DNA of 64,000 nucleotides. It comes from Balaenoptera acutorostrata (taxonomy: Eukaryota > Chordata > Mammalia > Artiodactyla > Balaenopteridae). This document shows, piece by piece, positions 1-10,687 of the stretch (the stretch's first letter is position 1; each line of letters opens with the position of its first letter). The position numbers were made by a program, and so were the translations under genes. Location: contig NC_080078.1 in NCBI RefSeq assembly GCF_949987535.1, positions 25,068,942 to 25,132,941 of the forward strand, read 5' to 3'. The notes beneath the pieces were generated by a model that saw only the letters and a program-made list of their open reading frames with translations, did not search any database and had not been told where the DNA came from.

Positions 1-402
1 ATCAATGCAGGTAAATGAATCCATTCGAAGGCAGGCCACGGATGGTAAATCACATTGTCCAATAAAGTTGCTAAATTAGCACCAGTGCAATGCAGAACAT
101 TTTTTCATAAGAGCGAATCCTCTTTGGAATGAGATGGGCTGCAGGGGAGTGTGGCTAGCAAGGCTGGAGCTGGGGAGGGAAGTGGAAGTAAGGGACAGCG
201 GCCCCTCTGGGCTGAAGCTCTGACATCTGCTGGGGAAGCTTATGTGGAAACTGGGGTCAAGACCCTTCTGGTGTGTTGTCAAGATCCCACTGAGGACCTG
301 CTGCCCACATGCCGGGGGCAATTTTTGGATTTCACCTGCAGTGGTCTCTAATAAACATCTTCACTGTCCAGTTCGCAGTAAGATCAGAAATGAATGGTTC
401 TG

Positions 403-1015
403 CTCATTCATTGCTGGCGGGAATGTAGAATGATGCAGCTTGGGAAAACTTCGGAAAACGGTTTGGCAATTCCTTAAAAAGTTAAATGTAAATTTACCAT
501 ACGACCCAGATTTCCACTCCTGGGGGTCTACCCAAGAGAAATGAAAACGTCTGTCCACGCAGAGACCTGGACAGAAATGCTCACAGCAGCATCATTCACA
601 ACAGTCAACAAAGTGGAAACAAACCAAGGGGCCATCAACCGATGAATGGATAAAGAAAATGGCCATCATCCAGTGGATTACTACTCAGCAGTATGCCACA
701 AGTACAGACCTCAATAACATTATGCAAAGTGAAAGAAGCCAGATACAAAAGACCACATATGGTATTAGTCTCTTTCTATGAAAGGTCCAGAATGAGCAAA
801 TCTATAGGGACAGAAAGTAGAAGAGCAGTTGTCTGGGGAGTGACTACAAATGGACATAAAGAATCTAATAGTGGGTTGATGGAAATGTTTTAAAACTAGA
901 TTATGGTGATGTCTCCACAGCTTGGTGAATTTACTAAAAATCACTGGATAGTATTAAAATGTGTACATTTTATGGTATATAAATCATACATCAATAAAGT
1001 TGTTTTAAAAATTAA
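403..1015 (+). mobile_element. Old L1 fragment, ORF2 end plus 3' UTR
   Basis: Begins with the degraded ORF2 C-terminal segment that encodes the ...WWEC..QPLW region in intact L1s, passes through the 'gatgaatggataaagaaaat' block, and ends in an A/T-rich 3' UTR with AATAAA. Frame is broken throughout. The divergence suggests an ancient L1M-type copy. Confidence 0.88.
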
Positions 1016-2205
1016 CTGTTCCCGTTGTGTCCTTTCCTGTGTCATTCTCTGGTTCTTAAAATACTTAGGAATCCCATAAACTTCAACAGACCCAGAAGAC
1101 CCTTTGGTTATTCCCGATGAGGCTGAACCCAGGCCTTTGGCCCAAACACCCTGGAGGTGGCACGTCAACTGACTCGCCAAAGGAGGGAAATACACATGAA
1201 GGAGCAGGTCCTTGATGTGTCCAGCAAGTGCTGAATTCGTCTGTGGTCCGAGCACCATCATCCGGGCCCAGCAGGGCGATGCCTGCAAAGATGCCTCCAC
1301 ACCCACAGCCATGAGCTCCAACCCAACCCCAGCCCGCCAGGCGCCCAAAGGCCTTGGCCCGAGGAAAATCAAGAGTGAGGGCAATTATGGTGAAGGCCTA
1401 ATGCATCAGCTGTAAACAGAAGAGAAGAAGGAAACTTGCTATGCTGAGAGCCAATTCACCAACCCCCCAAATACACCCACACCCACAAACTCACATACCC
1501 AACCAAGATGGCAAGTTCTTTGAAGCATGCTGTCACCCTGAAAGTGACTCTTTGGGGTCACATTCTGATGCCAGAAGCAACTCTCCTGTGCTTGGAAGAA
1601 AGTGAAAAAGTCTCACTGGCGATACAGCTTTGGCTGGCCTCCAAATAGTACCAAAAACACCTTACGAAATTCTGAGCTATTACGCTATCTCCTCCTTCGG
1701 AAAAACAGGACAATCCAAATCACTTGCAGGAGATGATATACTCCTAGCTGATGGAAAATCATAAAACATAAGAAGGGGGGGATCAGGAGGAAGTGTCTAG
1801 AATGATCCACAGTCTCCACTGCAGCTTTCTTCTCCTAACTCACTTCATCACCCACAAACACGCTTGATGGCAGCAGCCAAAGTCAAAGGCAGAACTTGGG
1901 GATGGGAACAGGGACTCGAGCTGGCCCACATGCCAGCCCAGCCATGACCTCGGTCACCTGGGTGCCAGACCCAGGTCACTGAGCTGACCAGGTATGGGAG
2001 GAACCCTGTCGAGGAGGCTTCAGGGCTGGGAGAATGGAACTGGGCCTCCAGCTAGTGATTTAATAGAACTCCCTCTGTAGCCCAGAAGGTATTTGGATCA
2101 GGAACACTGGTTTCACAGCTAGAGGTCTGATAATCTCTTTCTCCTTTTTCACTGAAAAAGAAAATATCTAAGATACTGGAGAACACAGTAAAATCCTTAA
2201 CTACA

Positions 2206-2254
2206 TTTCCTCTCTCTCTCCCTCTCTCCCTCCCTCTCTGTCTCTTTTCTTTCC
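2206..2254 (+). repeat. CT-rich low-complexity tract
   Basis: Polypyrimidine run of tctc and ccct motifs, about 49 bases, with no repeat body attached. Confidence 0.85.
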
Positions 2255-3624
2255 CAGTGGCAAGGCTGGATAAGCTTATCAAGTGCAGGCAAACTACATC
2301 TTAGCTCTGATCCTTTCGAGAAATCCATTTGGCGCCTTTAACATTTCATTTGGCAGACTGAATTTCGGACATGTATTTACGGGGCTGGGTTTGCCCTTAA
2401 CAGAGTATTGCATAAATCCCATTACAGTATCCACTTTAGCGTGTTTGGGGTCTTCTAAGCCAGGGCTTTATTTAAGTGGACAGCCCTGGAATGAGCCGCT
2501 CTGGCTCAGAAACTCTCCCCTCTCCCTCTGGAACCAATCTTTGCAGATTATGCCCATCATCATCAATGTCAAGTGACGTTTTAGGAGTAGTCCTTCTGGT
2601 ACAGCCCAGAACGAGCCGTGTCCCAGCCTCGGTGACCATGCATCCTCATCCCCGAAGTGAGTTACATACGGGGTTCCCTTCCAGGAACCACCTCGCCCCA
2701 CATTCCTCTTTCTGCCGGCCACAGCGAGTGAAGGTTTGTTAACAATACAATGTTTATTCTGTATTTCTTCAGTTTCCAAGAAGAAAAGCACACTACTTGT
2801 AATTTGTGGGGGGAAAAATTATAAAGAAAAGTGAGCTAAAGGAAAAAATGGGGAAGCAAAAGATCTGGGTCAGGAATCCTCGGCAGCCAGCTCCTCTCTT
2901 TAACCCTGAGGTTAACCACTGAAGAAAATGGACTTAGCAGTCGCAACAACACGCCTGCGGTCGCAGAGATGAGAGGAGGGAGGCGTGAGATGGTGCCCAG
3001 CGCGTGGGTACCCAGGCTGCCCGGTCCTTGCATTCACCGCACACATCTCAGTTTTCCATTCCTGGCTCACGCTCTCAGCGGGGCTAGAGGGGCCACTTAC
3101 ATTACAGGCAGCCAGGCAGGGACGCCACTAAGATGCCTTTGGAGTAAGGAGCTCAGGGGTCCAGTGTGACATGTGGGAGGCAAGGGTTTATCAGGCTGAA
3201 GCGTCAGCGGGTTAGGGGCAGTTTCCATCCTCCTGGGACCTGTCCTGGAAGTGCACGCAGAGCTCTCCGATTACCGACTTTTCACATCATTGGTTCAAGA
3301 GCAGAAAGGCAAGGGAGGTGGCCTCTGAAAGCCAGGTGAAGCTAAAGGAGTGCCACCTGGCCCCCCGAGACCCTCTCTTTCCCAGCCAGGGTCCCCAAGA
3401 ACCAGGCAACCCAGCATCTATTCACTTTGTTCTAGCACACAAGCGAGCTTTTTAAAAAGGCGACAGCAGCTGCAGTAAATGAAGAAATATACATGATGAG
3501 GGGCTTTGGGGCTATTTCAGGCTCTGTCTCTGTCAGAACGGCAGCTGCGGCTTTGGTTACATCTAGGCTTGCGGAGGTAAACTGTGCCTGATGAGAAAAA
3601 GACTCTCGGCAGACGTCATCGACT

Positions 3625-3760
3625 CCTTCAGCCAATATTTACAAAGTTCCTGCCGTGTGCCAGGCTCCAGGCGAGGGGCTGGCATCCAGCGGGGAGCTGC
3701 ACAGAGCAGGCCTGCCCGCAGGAGATGACAGTCTGGGGAGGGACACGCAGAGAGCAGATG
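3625..3760 (-). repeat. Ancient L2/MIR-like interspersed repeat fragment
   Basis: Contains the degraded phrase 'atatttacaaagttcctgcc..tgtgccaggc', typical of the antisense end of old mammalian interspersed repeats, followed by 'atgacagtctggggaggg'. Family not certain. Confidence 0.4.
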
Positions 3761-4017
3761 TTGGGCCAGGGGAGAGGCAGGGTGGCCAATGGCCAATGAC
3801 CCAGTCGAGACAGCACGGCCTCCCCAGACAAGACCAACAGGTGGCCAAAGGGAATCTCCAGGGCTTAATCTTCTCAAGAGTCTCTCATCTGCTTTATTTT
3901 CTATCTGTCCCACGTGACGTGTGAACGGCTGGGGACAGAAGCTGGGCACGATGCTTGGGTACCACAGGAGGCATGAAACATACGACTTCGTTTACGTCCG
4001 ACTAAAGGTGTGCGGGT

Positions 4018-4165
4018 ACTATTAATGTCTCCATCTTAGAGCTGAGGAAATTGAGGCTCAGAGAGGTGAAGTGACTTCCGTAAAGTCACACAGACAGGAG
4101 GAGGTGGTGGGAATGTGAACGAAAGCTGCTTGGCTCCAGAGTCCCTGCTTGCAGCCACCACCCCC
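4018..4165 (-). mobile_element. MIR SINE fragment
   Basis: Antisense MIR core: 'ctgaggaaattgaggctcag' followed by 'gaggtgaagtgacttccgta' and the 'gtcacacag' block. Confidence 0.8.
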
Positions 4166-4700
4166 CCCTCATCTTTCCAGGAAGTTTGCCGTGGCTCTGA
4201 CGTTGGCACCGCCAGCCTCCAGGCATGGTAGCTGGCACACAGTAGGGGCTCAGCCAATGTCTGCTACATTGAATTTGATCATCTTATTTAAAGCTACTGC
4301 AATCACTCTCAGCTTTTAAGCTATGGGCCGGGAACGAGGTCATTCTATAAAAATGGAAAGCAGAAGTTTACCCTGAGGAATTTCTTGGAGTTAGAGGCAG
4401 GAATACAGAAAGGAATCTATTCAAATGACCACAGAGCTAAGACATGGCCTCAATATATTATGATTAAATGAGATGTGCTGAAGAATTACGTAACAGCTCA
4501 GAAACACAATTTAAGTCTCCACTGGCACTTTCCTTTTTGTAAAATTAGCATTTCTGTTAAGCTCCTAATATAGGAGCACAGGGTTTTATATAACTGCTTG
4601 GGTCACACAGGGAAATGAAGACTTATTCCACTCACTTTCCAACATCTGTGCTTCCCAGAGAGAACAGTCTGGAAGGCCATCCATGTAAGATGGCTGAGCA

Positions 4701-4890
4701 TGATAATAACAACAATAATAATAACTGACCCTCTTGTGTACTTCCTGGTTGCTAGACCCACACTAAATGATCTAACTGCACTATCCCATTTAATCCTCGT
4801 AAGACCCTTCTGTGACAGGCAAATGTCACGGGTCTCATTTTACAGAGAGGCAAACTGAGTGAAGCCAGGCTCTGAATGCAGGTCATGGGA
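4701..4890 (-). mobile_element. MIR SINE fragment
   Basis: Starts with an AAT/AAC-rich tail, then 'cccatttaatcctcgtaaga', 'ctcattttacagagaggcaa' and a 'ctctgaatgcaggt' tRNA-related end. It is an antisense MIR covering most of the element. Confidence 0.75.
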
Positions 4891-5825
4891 CTGAGGGTCA
4901 TGTGACTCAGTCCTTAGATCACATTTCCAACACTTTGCTGCAAAGAACACCGAAGATCACGTCAAGGAAAAAAAAAAAAACAAAACACATGCTTGCCAAA
5001 ATCCCGACATCTCACACAGGAAGGCAAGAAGGCTGGGACCATCCAGGCCTGTGTCGGGTACAAGCTGCCTGCTTCCCACTTTACTGGCATTTTCCCTGGG
5101 CTAAACTCCCACACACGGCCACAGAAAAGCACTTTTCAAGCCCAGCATCCTCTGCCTCTAATCATATTTGGCTCCACTGAAACCAAGAAGGCATCTGGGG
5201 ACAAATGATCTTTATCTGTACCAAATGTTTATTGGGACCATTCCAGGAAATCGTCCCATGTTAAGCCAATATGAACAATGTCACCCACATCTGCTTGGCA
5301 TGCACTCATGACCACATTGCAACACTTGGAATTATGTCTCTCTTGGAGTGTCGTCCTGGAAAAGTGCCACCAGGTCCAACAAGATCAACAGCCTACTTTT
5401 CATGTAGCAGTTATCTAGATAAAGAGAGGAGAGGGAAAGAGGAATCAGACCACTCCTTCGAAGTACCTCTCTCCATGCACCAGTTATAGAAAATTGTTCT
5501 TGGGGGCGGGGGGAATCTTTCAGAAGTATGCAGAAACATAAATCTGGCCATTTTTAAAAACAGAGTGAAATTCATTTTCCTGGACTCCAGCACCATTTCC
5601 CCAGGGCCAAACCATGCTTCACAATACTTGTAGCAAAGGGGCTGAATACTGGATGCTGCTTGGTATAGACAGCCCTTCTGGACGGACCATTCACTCTCTT
5701 CTGCAAATCCCTCCCCTGGAGGGTGAGCTGGGTAAACGTCCACGTCTAATGAACAGAATATGGCAGAAGTGATGGTATTTCATGTCCAAGGTTCAGTTAT
5801 ACAAGAACTGCAGCTCCCATTTTTG

Positions 5826-6297
5826 GTGCTCTCTTGCCTATGGTCCTCCTTCTTGGATAACTACTCTGGGGGAATCTGTATGTCATGTTGTGAGCTGCCC
5901 AATGGTGAAGAACTGAAAAAGGCCTCCGGTTAAGCACCAGCAAGGAACCGAGGCCCTCAGTCCAACAGCCTATGAGAAGCCAAGGCCTGTTGACAACCAT
6001 GTGAGTGAGCTGGGAAGTGGATCTTCCCCCCAGGTTGAGCCCTCAGATGAGGCCACAGCTCTACTCACCAGTTCAAATGCAGAATGAATGGATAACTTTA
6101 GTTATCTTTTCTAATTAAAGTAATACATGTTCACTGAGAAAAATTTAGAAAATGAGGTTCAAGAGAGACCCTGAACCAGAACACTCAGCTAAACTGTTTA
6201 TAGATCCCTGACCCACAGAAACTGAGATGATAAATGTCTGCTGTTTTAAGCCACTAAGTTTTAGGTGTAATTTACGCAAAATAGGTAATTAATACAG
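5826..6297 (+). mobile_element. Solo LTR, MaLR/ERVL type, interrupted
   Basis: Typical old LTR text: 'gaggccctcagtccaacagc', 'caaccatgtgagtgagctgg', 'gacccacagaaactgagatg', 'gttttaagccactaagtttt' and the terminus 'aattaatacag'. About 90 bases of unrelated AT-rich sequence (roughly 6065-6157) split it. No internal retroviral region is attached, so it is a solo LTR with no coding capacity. Subfamily not certain. Confidence 0.72.
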
Positions 6298-6791
6298 TGC
6301 CACATATGATCAATTTGAATACCACGGATAGAACACGTCTCATGCTGTGGGATACATGGGTCTAAAAGTACAGACGGTAAATGTCTTCATACTATAAAGA
6401 CTGAGGTGGGTGAGAGGACCTTTGGAGATTCTAGAGCCAAAACTAGGTCACCAATCAGAAAGCATTAGATGAATCTGCACTTATTTTGTGAAGACAGAAA
6501 CGAACAGACACCATCACGGGACCAATCGATATAAAAGACAGAGAATGAAAACTCTTACTGAGAAAAATGTTCAACATGGAAACACAAACAGCTGTCAAAT
6601 GTTTACCATTTTATCAACTTGCGGAGATGTGCTCACTCACACAAGTAAGCAATAAAGTATAAATCAGAGTGACCGCCTGAATGCGGATCCACGTCCACAC
6701 CCATATCTAGTTATCATCAGTACAGCCGTATTCTCGCTCAGTGACTTGTACCAGCTCTTCTTCAATTCTTTGACCTCAATTATGCAGGAGA

Positions 6792-7003
6792 GTAGCAAGA
6801 CCACGGGCCTTAGGGACACATGGACCTGGGTTCCAGGCCCACCCTCATTAGCTACATGACCTTGGGGAAACAGAAACAGAGTCTTATTTCCTCATCTGCA
6901 GAATGTGGATAAAATCCACATCACTGTGTCAATGCAAAGGTTCAATGTGTTTATATTTGAAAGTGCTTAGCATGGTCTACGGAACATAGTTACCCGATAA
7001 AAC
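6792..7003 (+). mobile_element. MIR SINE
   Basis: Sense MIR: 'gacctgggttccaggcccac', then 'ttagctacatgaccttgggg', 'tttcctcatctgcagaatg' and the end 'gtgcttagcatggtctacgg'. Confidence 0.8.
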
Positions 7004-7109
7004 ATGAGCTTCCTTGTGTAAGCTCCTTCCCGGCTCTCTGCTATGATCTGTGATAACCCAGGCTGAAATCTCCAGGGGGTATGAGAGTCAGCAACACATA
7101 GGAATTTAA

Positions 7110-7325
7110 AGCAAAGGCAATGGATTTAGAAACGCTAAGTTCCAACACTTACTAATGGTGTGTCTGTGAGCGCCTAACTTTTCCTCATCTGTAAAATGGG
7201 GATAACATCAGCACCCACCTTGGTTCTGACGACTGCATGAAATAATGTAATTAGGGACTTGCAGTAGTGCCAGTCCACAGTGAACATTAAATAAATGTTA
7301 GCTATCTTGTTAAAATTATTATTGA
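7110..7325 (+). mobile_element. MIR SINE
   Basis: Second sense MIR about 100 bases after the previous one: 'cctcatctgtaaaatgggga', 'gaacattaaataaatgttag' and a tail of ATTATT. Confidence 0.8.
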
Positions 7326-7369
7326 TTACTATTATTCTCACTATGATTATTTAATTCATCACTGGTTAC

Positions 7370-7540
7370 ATAGAGGTCTATGGGACAAATCCAGCCCACA
7401 AAAATGTTTTGTTTGGTTCATACAGGGTGTAATTAAAATAAATTTAAAAATCTGAATTAGTTGCCAATATATATGAGACCACAGTGAAAATATCCAAGTT
7501 TCTGGTTTCTCTTAAAACTCGAAAGAGCAGATGACCCTGG
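7370..7540. mobile_element. Probable ancient DNA-transposon-like repeat
   Basis: Reads 'gggacaaatccagcccacaa', 'atgttttgtttggttcatac' and 'gaattagttgccaatatata', phrases I associate with old hAT-type interspersed repeats. Ends are not defined. Confidence 0.45.
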
Positions 7541-7700
7541 GCCTGATTCTCTCATAGCCACCGGCAGCTGCAGCCAAGAAGCCGAAGACAGAGTCAGATC
7601 AGAAAGAGGATAAAGATCCAGCTCTCCGTAACAACCCTTTGCACGTGACCCAAAAACGAGCTGCCAGAGCTTATGAATCCAAAGTTTTGCACCCCCCCCA

Positions 7701-8245
7701 TGCTGTGGTGGTTAATTTTATGTGTCCAGTCGAGTGCGTCACCAGCTGACCAGACATTTGATCAAACATTCTGGGTGTGTCTGTGAGGGTGTTTCTGGAG
7801 GGGATTCACATTTGAATTGGTAGACTGAGTAAAGCAGATTGTCCTCTCTAACACGGGTGGGCCTCGTCCAATCAGTTGAAAGTCTGAATAGAACAAAAAG
7901 GCTGACCCTCTCCCAAGTAAGGAGAACTCCTCCTGCCTGCCAGCTTTCAAACTGGGACAGTGTGGTTTTTTCCCTGCCTTTAGATACAAACTGAAACACT
8001 GCCTTCCTGGCTATTGAGCCTGCTGCCCTTCAAGCTGGAACTTACACCACTGGTTCTCCTGGCTCTTAAGCCTTCGGACTCAGACTGTAACCACACTCTC
8101 AGCTCTCCCAGGTCCCAGCCTGCCAACGGCAGATCTTGGGACTTCTCTGCCTCCATAACAGCATGAGCCAATTCCTTATAATAAATCTATTTCTCTCTAC
8201 AAATACATCCTGTTGGTTCTATTACTCTGGAAAAAGCTAATACAA
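7701..8245 (+). mobile_element. Solo LTR, ERVL-related
   Basis: A near-complete LTR of about 545 bases, from 'tgctgtggtggttaatttta' through 'catttgaattggtagactga', 'gtccaatcagttgaaagtct', 'gagccaattccttataataa' (containing the polyadenylation signal) to 'aaaagctaatacaa'. No gag or pol sequence flanks it. The name MLT2 comes to mind but I am not certain. Its 3' half is shared with 58733-59004. Confidence 0.75.
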
Positions 8246-8805
8246 CCCCCTCTCAAAAAAAAAAAAAAGCTGTTATCAAATCGATGGTACAGAGCTTACA
8301 ACTGATGGCAAATCATAATCAAAGAACCACGGGAAGCCCCATCTCTTCCTGTGAACCACTGTTTAAGCTGAGGGGGCTCAACTACCTAGAGGTTGCTCAG
8401 CTACTACAGGCTGACTGGAGTGTCAGCCTTTTTTAGCTTCTAAGGTCCCTCGGCTCTGGATTTTCAGTGAGCTTGCTGGATTCTCCTGCCTTGAGGAAAG
8501 AGACAGAGGCCACCCCAAGGAATGCTGGAAGAAGTGCAGAACACCCTCCCATAAGCCTTTGCAGCTCTCTTCCCCTTTCCCCCATCTCTTCCCGAGCCCA
8601 ACTCTCCGCATCCTTAGTCTCTCCCGGGAAAGAAGAAAACACGACCACCTTATTCCCGTCTTCCAGAAGTAAACTGAGAGTGGTGGTATGGGGGATTTGG
8701 ATTTTCTTCTTCACACGTCTTGGTTTTCTAAATTTTTCTCCAAGGATGTATGTTATTTTAATCAGCAAAGATAATAAAAGTTACCAATTCATTCTGCATT
8801 CATTC

Positions 8806-9040
8806 TATGGTGGGCATGTAGCTCAGTGTTTAGAGGCTGGGGCCGCTGGAGCCAGACTCCCTGGGTGCAAATCCTGGCACTGCTCTGTGACCTGGAGCAA
8901 TGATCTTAAACCCTTTTGTAAAATGAGTACAAAAATAGTCATTACCTCATAGGGCTGCAAGGATTAAAATTCAAGCAAAGGGCTTAACATGTGCTTGGCA
9001 AATAGCAAATGCTAATTAAGTGCTTACTGTCACTATTATT
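8806..9040 (+). mobile_element. MIR SINE, near full length
   Basis: Retains the tRNA-derived head with box-A-like 'gtagctcagtgtttagaggc' and box-B-like 'gggtgcaaatcctggcactg', the core 'cattacctcatagggctgca', and an ATTATT-rich tail. It does not fold as a functional tRNA. Confidence 0.85.
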
Positions 9041-9654
9041 GTTGTTGTTTCATAGTGTTTACATATTATTATATGTATACATAGTAAAATATTTATATAA
9101 TTATAGTATTTATTGAGTGCTTGCTACCTGCCAGTAATAAAATTAACCCCCGCTTCATGTGTCCTAGCCTGTGTAGTGGAGGGTCAGGCATTATATAAAC
9201 ACACACACTCACTCACTCTCAGTGTCTGTCTCTCTGTCTCTGCCCCTCTCACTAACTCCAAGTCATTACCAAAGGTGATGGTGGGAATTTCCATCAAGGG
9301 AATGAGGCAGGTAGAAACAAGAGGCCACACTGACCGGGAGGGGGTGTGAAGACTAACTTTGACCCCCAGCATGGCACTGAGCACCTAGAACACGCTCAAA
9401 AAACACCAGCTGAACTGGAGTTGGTTGGGCAACTTAGATCAGTGACAGAAAGATCTTCAAGAGCTAGGGCTGCAGACCCACCACTCAACTAAGGAGGCCC
9501 CCTCTCCCAGGTCAGAAACCCCACTGTGCTTCTCCCGCCACAATTCCTCATCTGGTTGACCTCAAAAGCCCCCTAGCTGTTCTCCCTGTCTCCTCGCTCA
9601 ACTTTTTTCAGTGCTTCCCCTAATACCTACTACCCAGAGGGAGCTTTAATGTCA

Positions 9655-9940
9655 TACCTTTTATTCTCAGGTAATTTTAGATTTGTAGAAAAATCTCAAA
9701 GATAGTCCAGAGGGTTGCTGTGTGCCCTTCTCCCAGCTTCCCTGAATGCCCACATCTTGCCCTGCCCATGGTTCATTCATCAAAACCAAGAAGTTAACAT
9801 TGGTGCAACATTATTCATTAAGACACTAAATTGCAGACTTTATACAGATGTCACCAATTTTTCCACTAATGACCTTTTCTTTTTCTGTTCCAGGATCCAA
9901 TCCAGAAAAACCACAATGCATTTTGTCATCATGTCTAGAC
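9655..9940. mobile_element. Ancient interspersed repeat, class uncertain
   Basis: Reads 'gtaattttagatttgtagaa', 'gactttatacagatgtcacc', 'ttttccactaatgacctttt' and 'ccaggatccaatccag', a combination I recognise from recurrent old LINE-related repeats in mammals. It abuts the L2 that follows. Confidence 0.55.
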
Positions 9941-9949
9941 CAGAGGGAT

Positions 9950-10506
9950 TTCTTTTAAAAGCTCAAAGCAGATCACTTTCCTGCTTTAAACTCCTCAATG
10001 ATTTCCCACACAGTTTCAATAAAACCGGAGCTCCTGGCCCTAGTCTCCCAGCCCCACACACTTTAGCCCTGCTGACCCCCTCCCATCTCACCCACGCTCC
10101 CCTCACTCAGGGTACCCAGGCCCAGAGGCCTCTGGTCACTTCTCTGAATCCCAAACTCAGTCCAGGATCTGCCCTTGCTGCACCGTCTGCCTGAAAAGCT
10201 GTATGTCTAGGTGTGAGTGTGAATGCCACCTGCTCAGAGGCCTTCCCTGGTCACCCCAGTTAAGTCAGCCTCATCCCATCACAACCACCCTCTATCACAT
10301 ACTTCTCTCTCCCTTCGTGAGAGCACTCATTGCTACCTGAACTGATCCTATTTATATATTTGAGGTTGATGGTGTATCCTCCTCAGCTGGAATGTAGGGG
10401 CCTTGCCTATCTTGTTCACCATTTCATCTCAAGTACCTGGGACAGTACCTGGCACATAGTAGGTACTCAGTAAATATCTGTTGACATGCGGTTGAAGGAA
10501 TGAATC
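9950..10506 (+). mobile_element. L2 LINE 3' end
   Basis: Sense L2: 'cctgctttaaactcctcaat', 'gccacctgctcagaggcctt', 'cctgaactgatcctatttat', then 'ggccttgcctatcttgttca' and the terminal 'ggcacatagtaggtactcag' followed by GAATGAAT. About 555 bases, no intact reading frame. Confidence 0.88.
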
Positions 10507-10514
10507 GATAAAGG

Positions 10515-10687
10515 GCGGGTATCTGTTTTCAAATGTTCACAGATGTCCCAAGAAACTAGTACAGCACCTGCATATAGTAGGTGCTCAATAAATAACCTCT
10601 TAAATTAAATACTGGTCACTGATTTATCCCAAGAACCTAGCATAGTACCTGGCATACAGCAGGGGCTCAATATTTGTTGGATGAAGG
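10515..10687 (+). repeat. Two extra copies of the L2 3' terminus
   Basis: After the L2 end at 10506 the terminal motif recurs twice, at about 10540-10597 ('tatagtaggtgctcaataaa') and 10625-10687 ('aacctagcatagtacctggc'). With the original this makes three head-to-tail copies spaced about 80-90 bases apart. Confidence 0.75.

Noticed and set aside
8806..8880. Possible tRNA gene (A-box and B-box like motifs).
   Set aside because: This is the tRNA-derived head of a MIR; the acceptor and anticodon arms cannot pair.
9184..9250. Short ACAC/ACTC/TCTG low-complexity region.
   Set aside because: Too irregular and short to call as a microsatellite.
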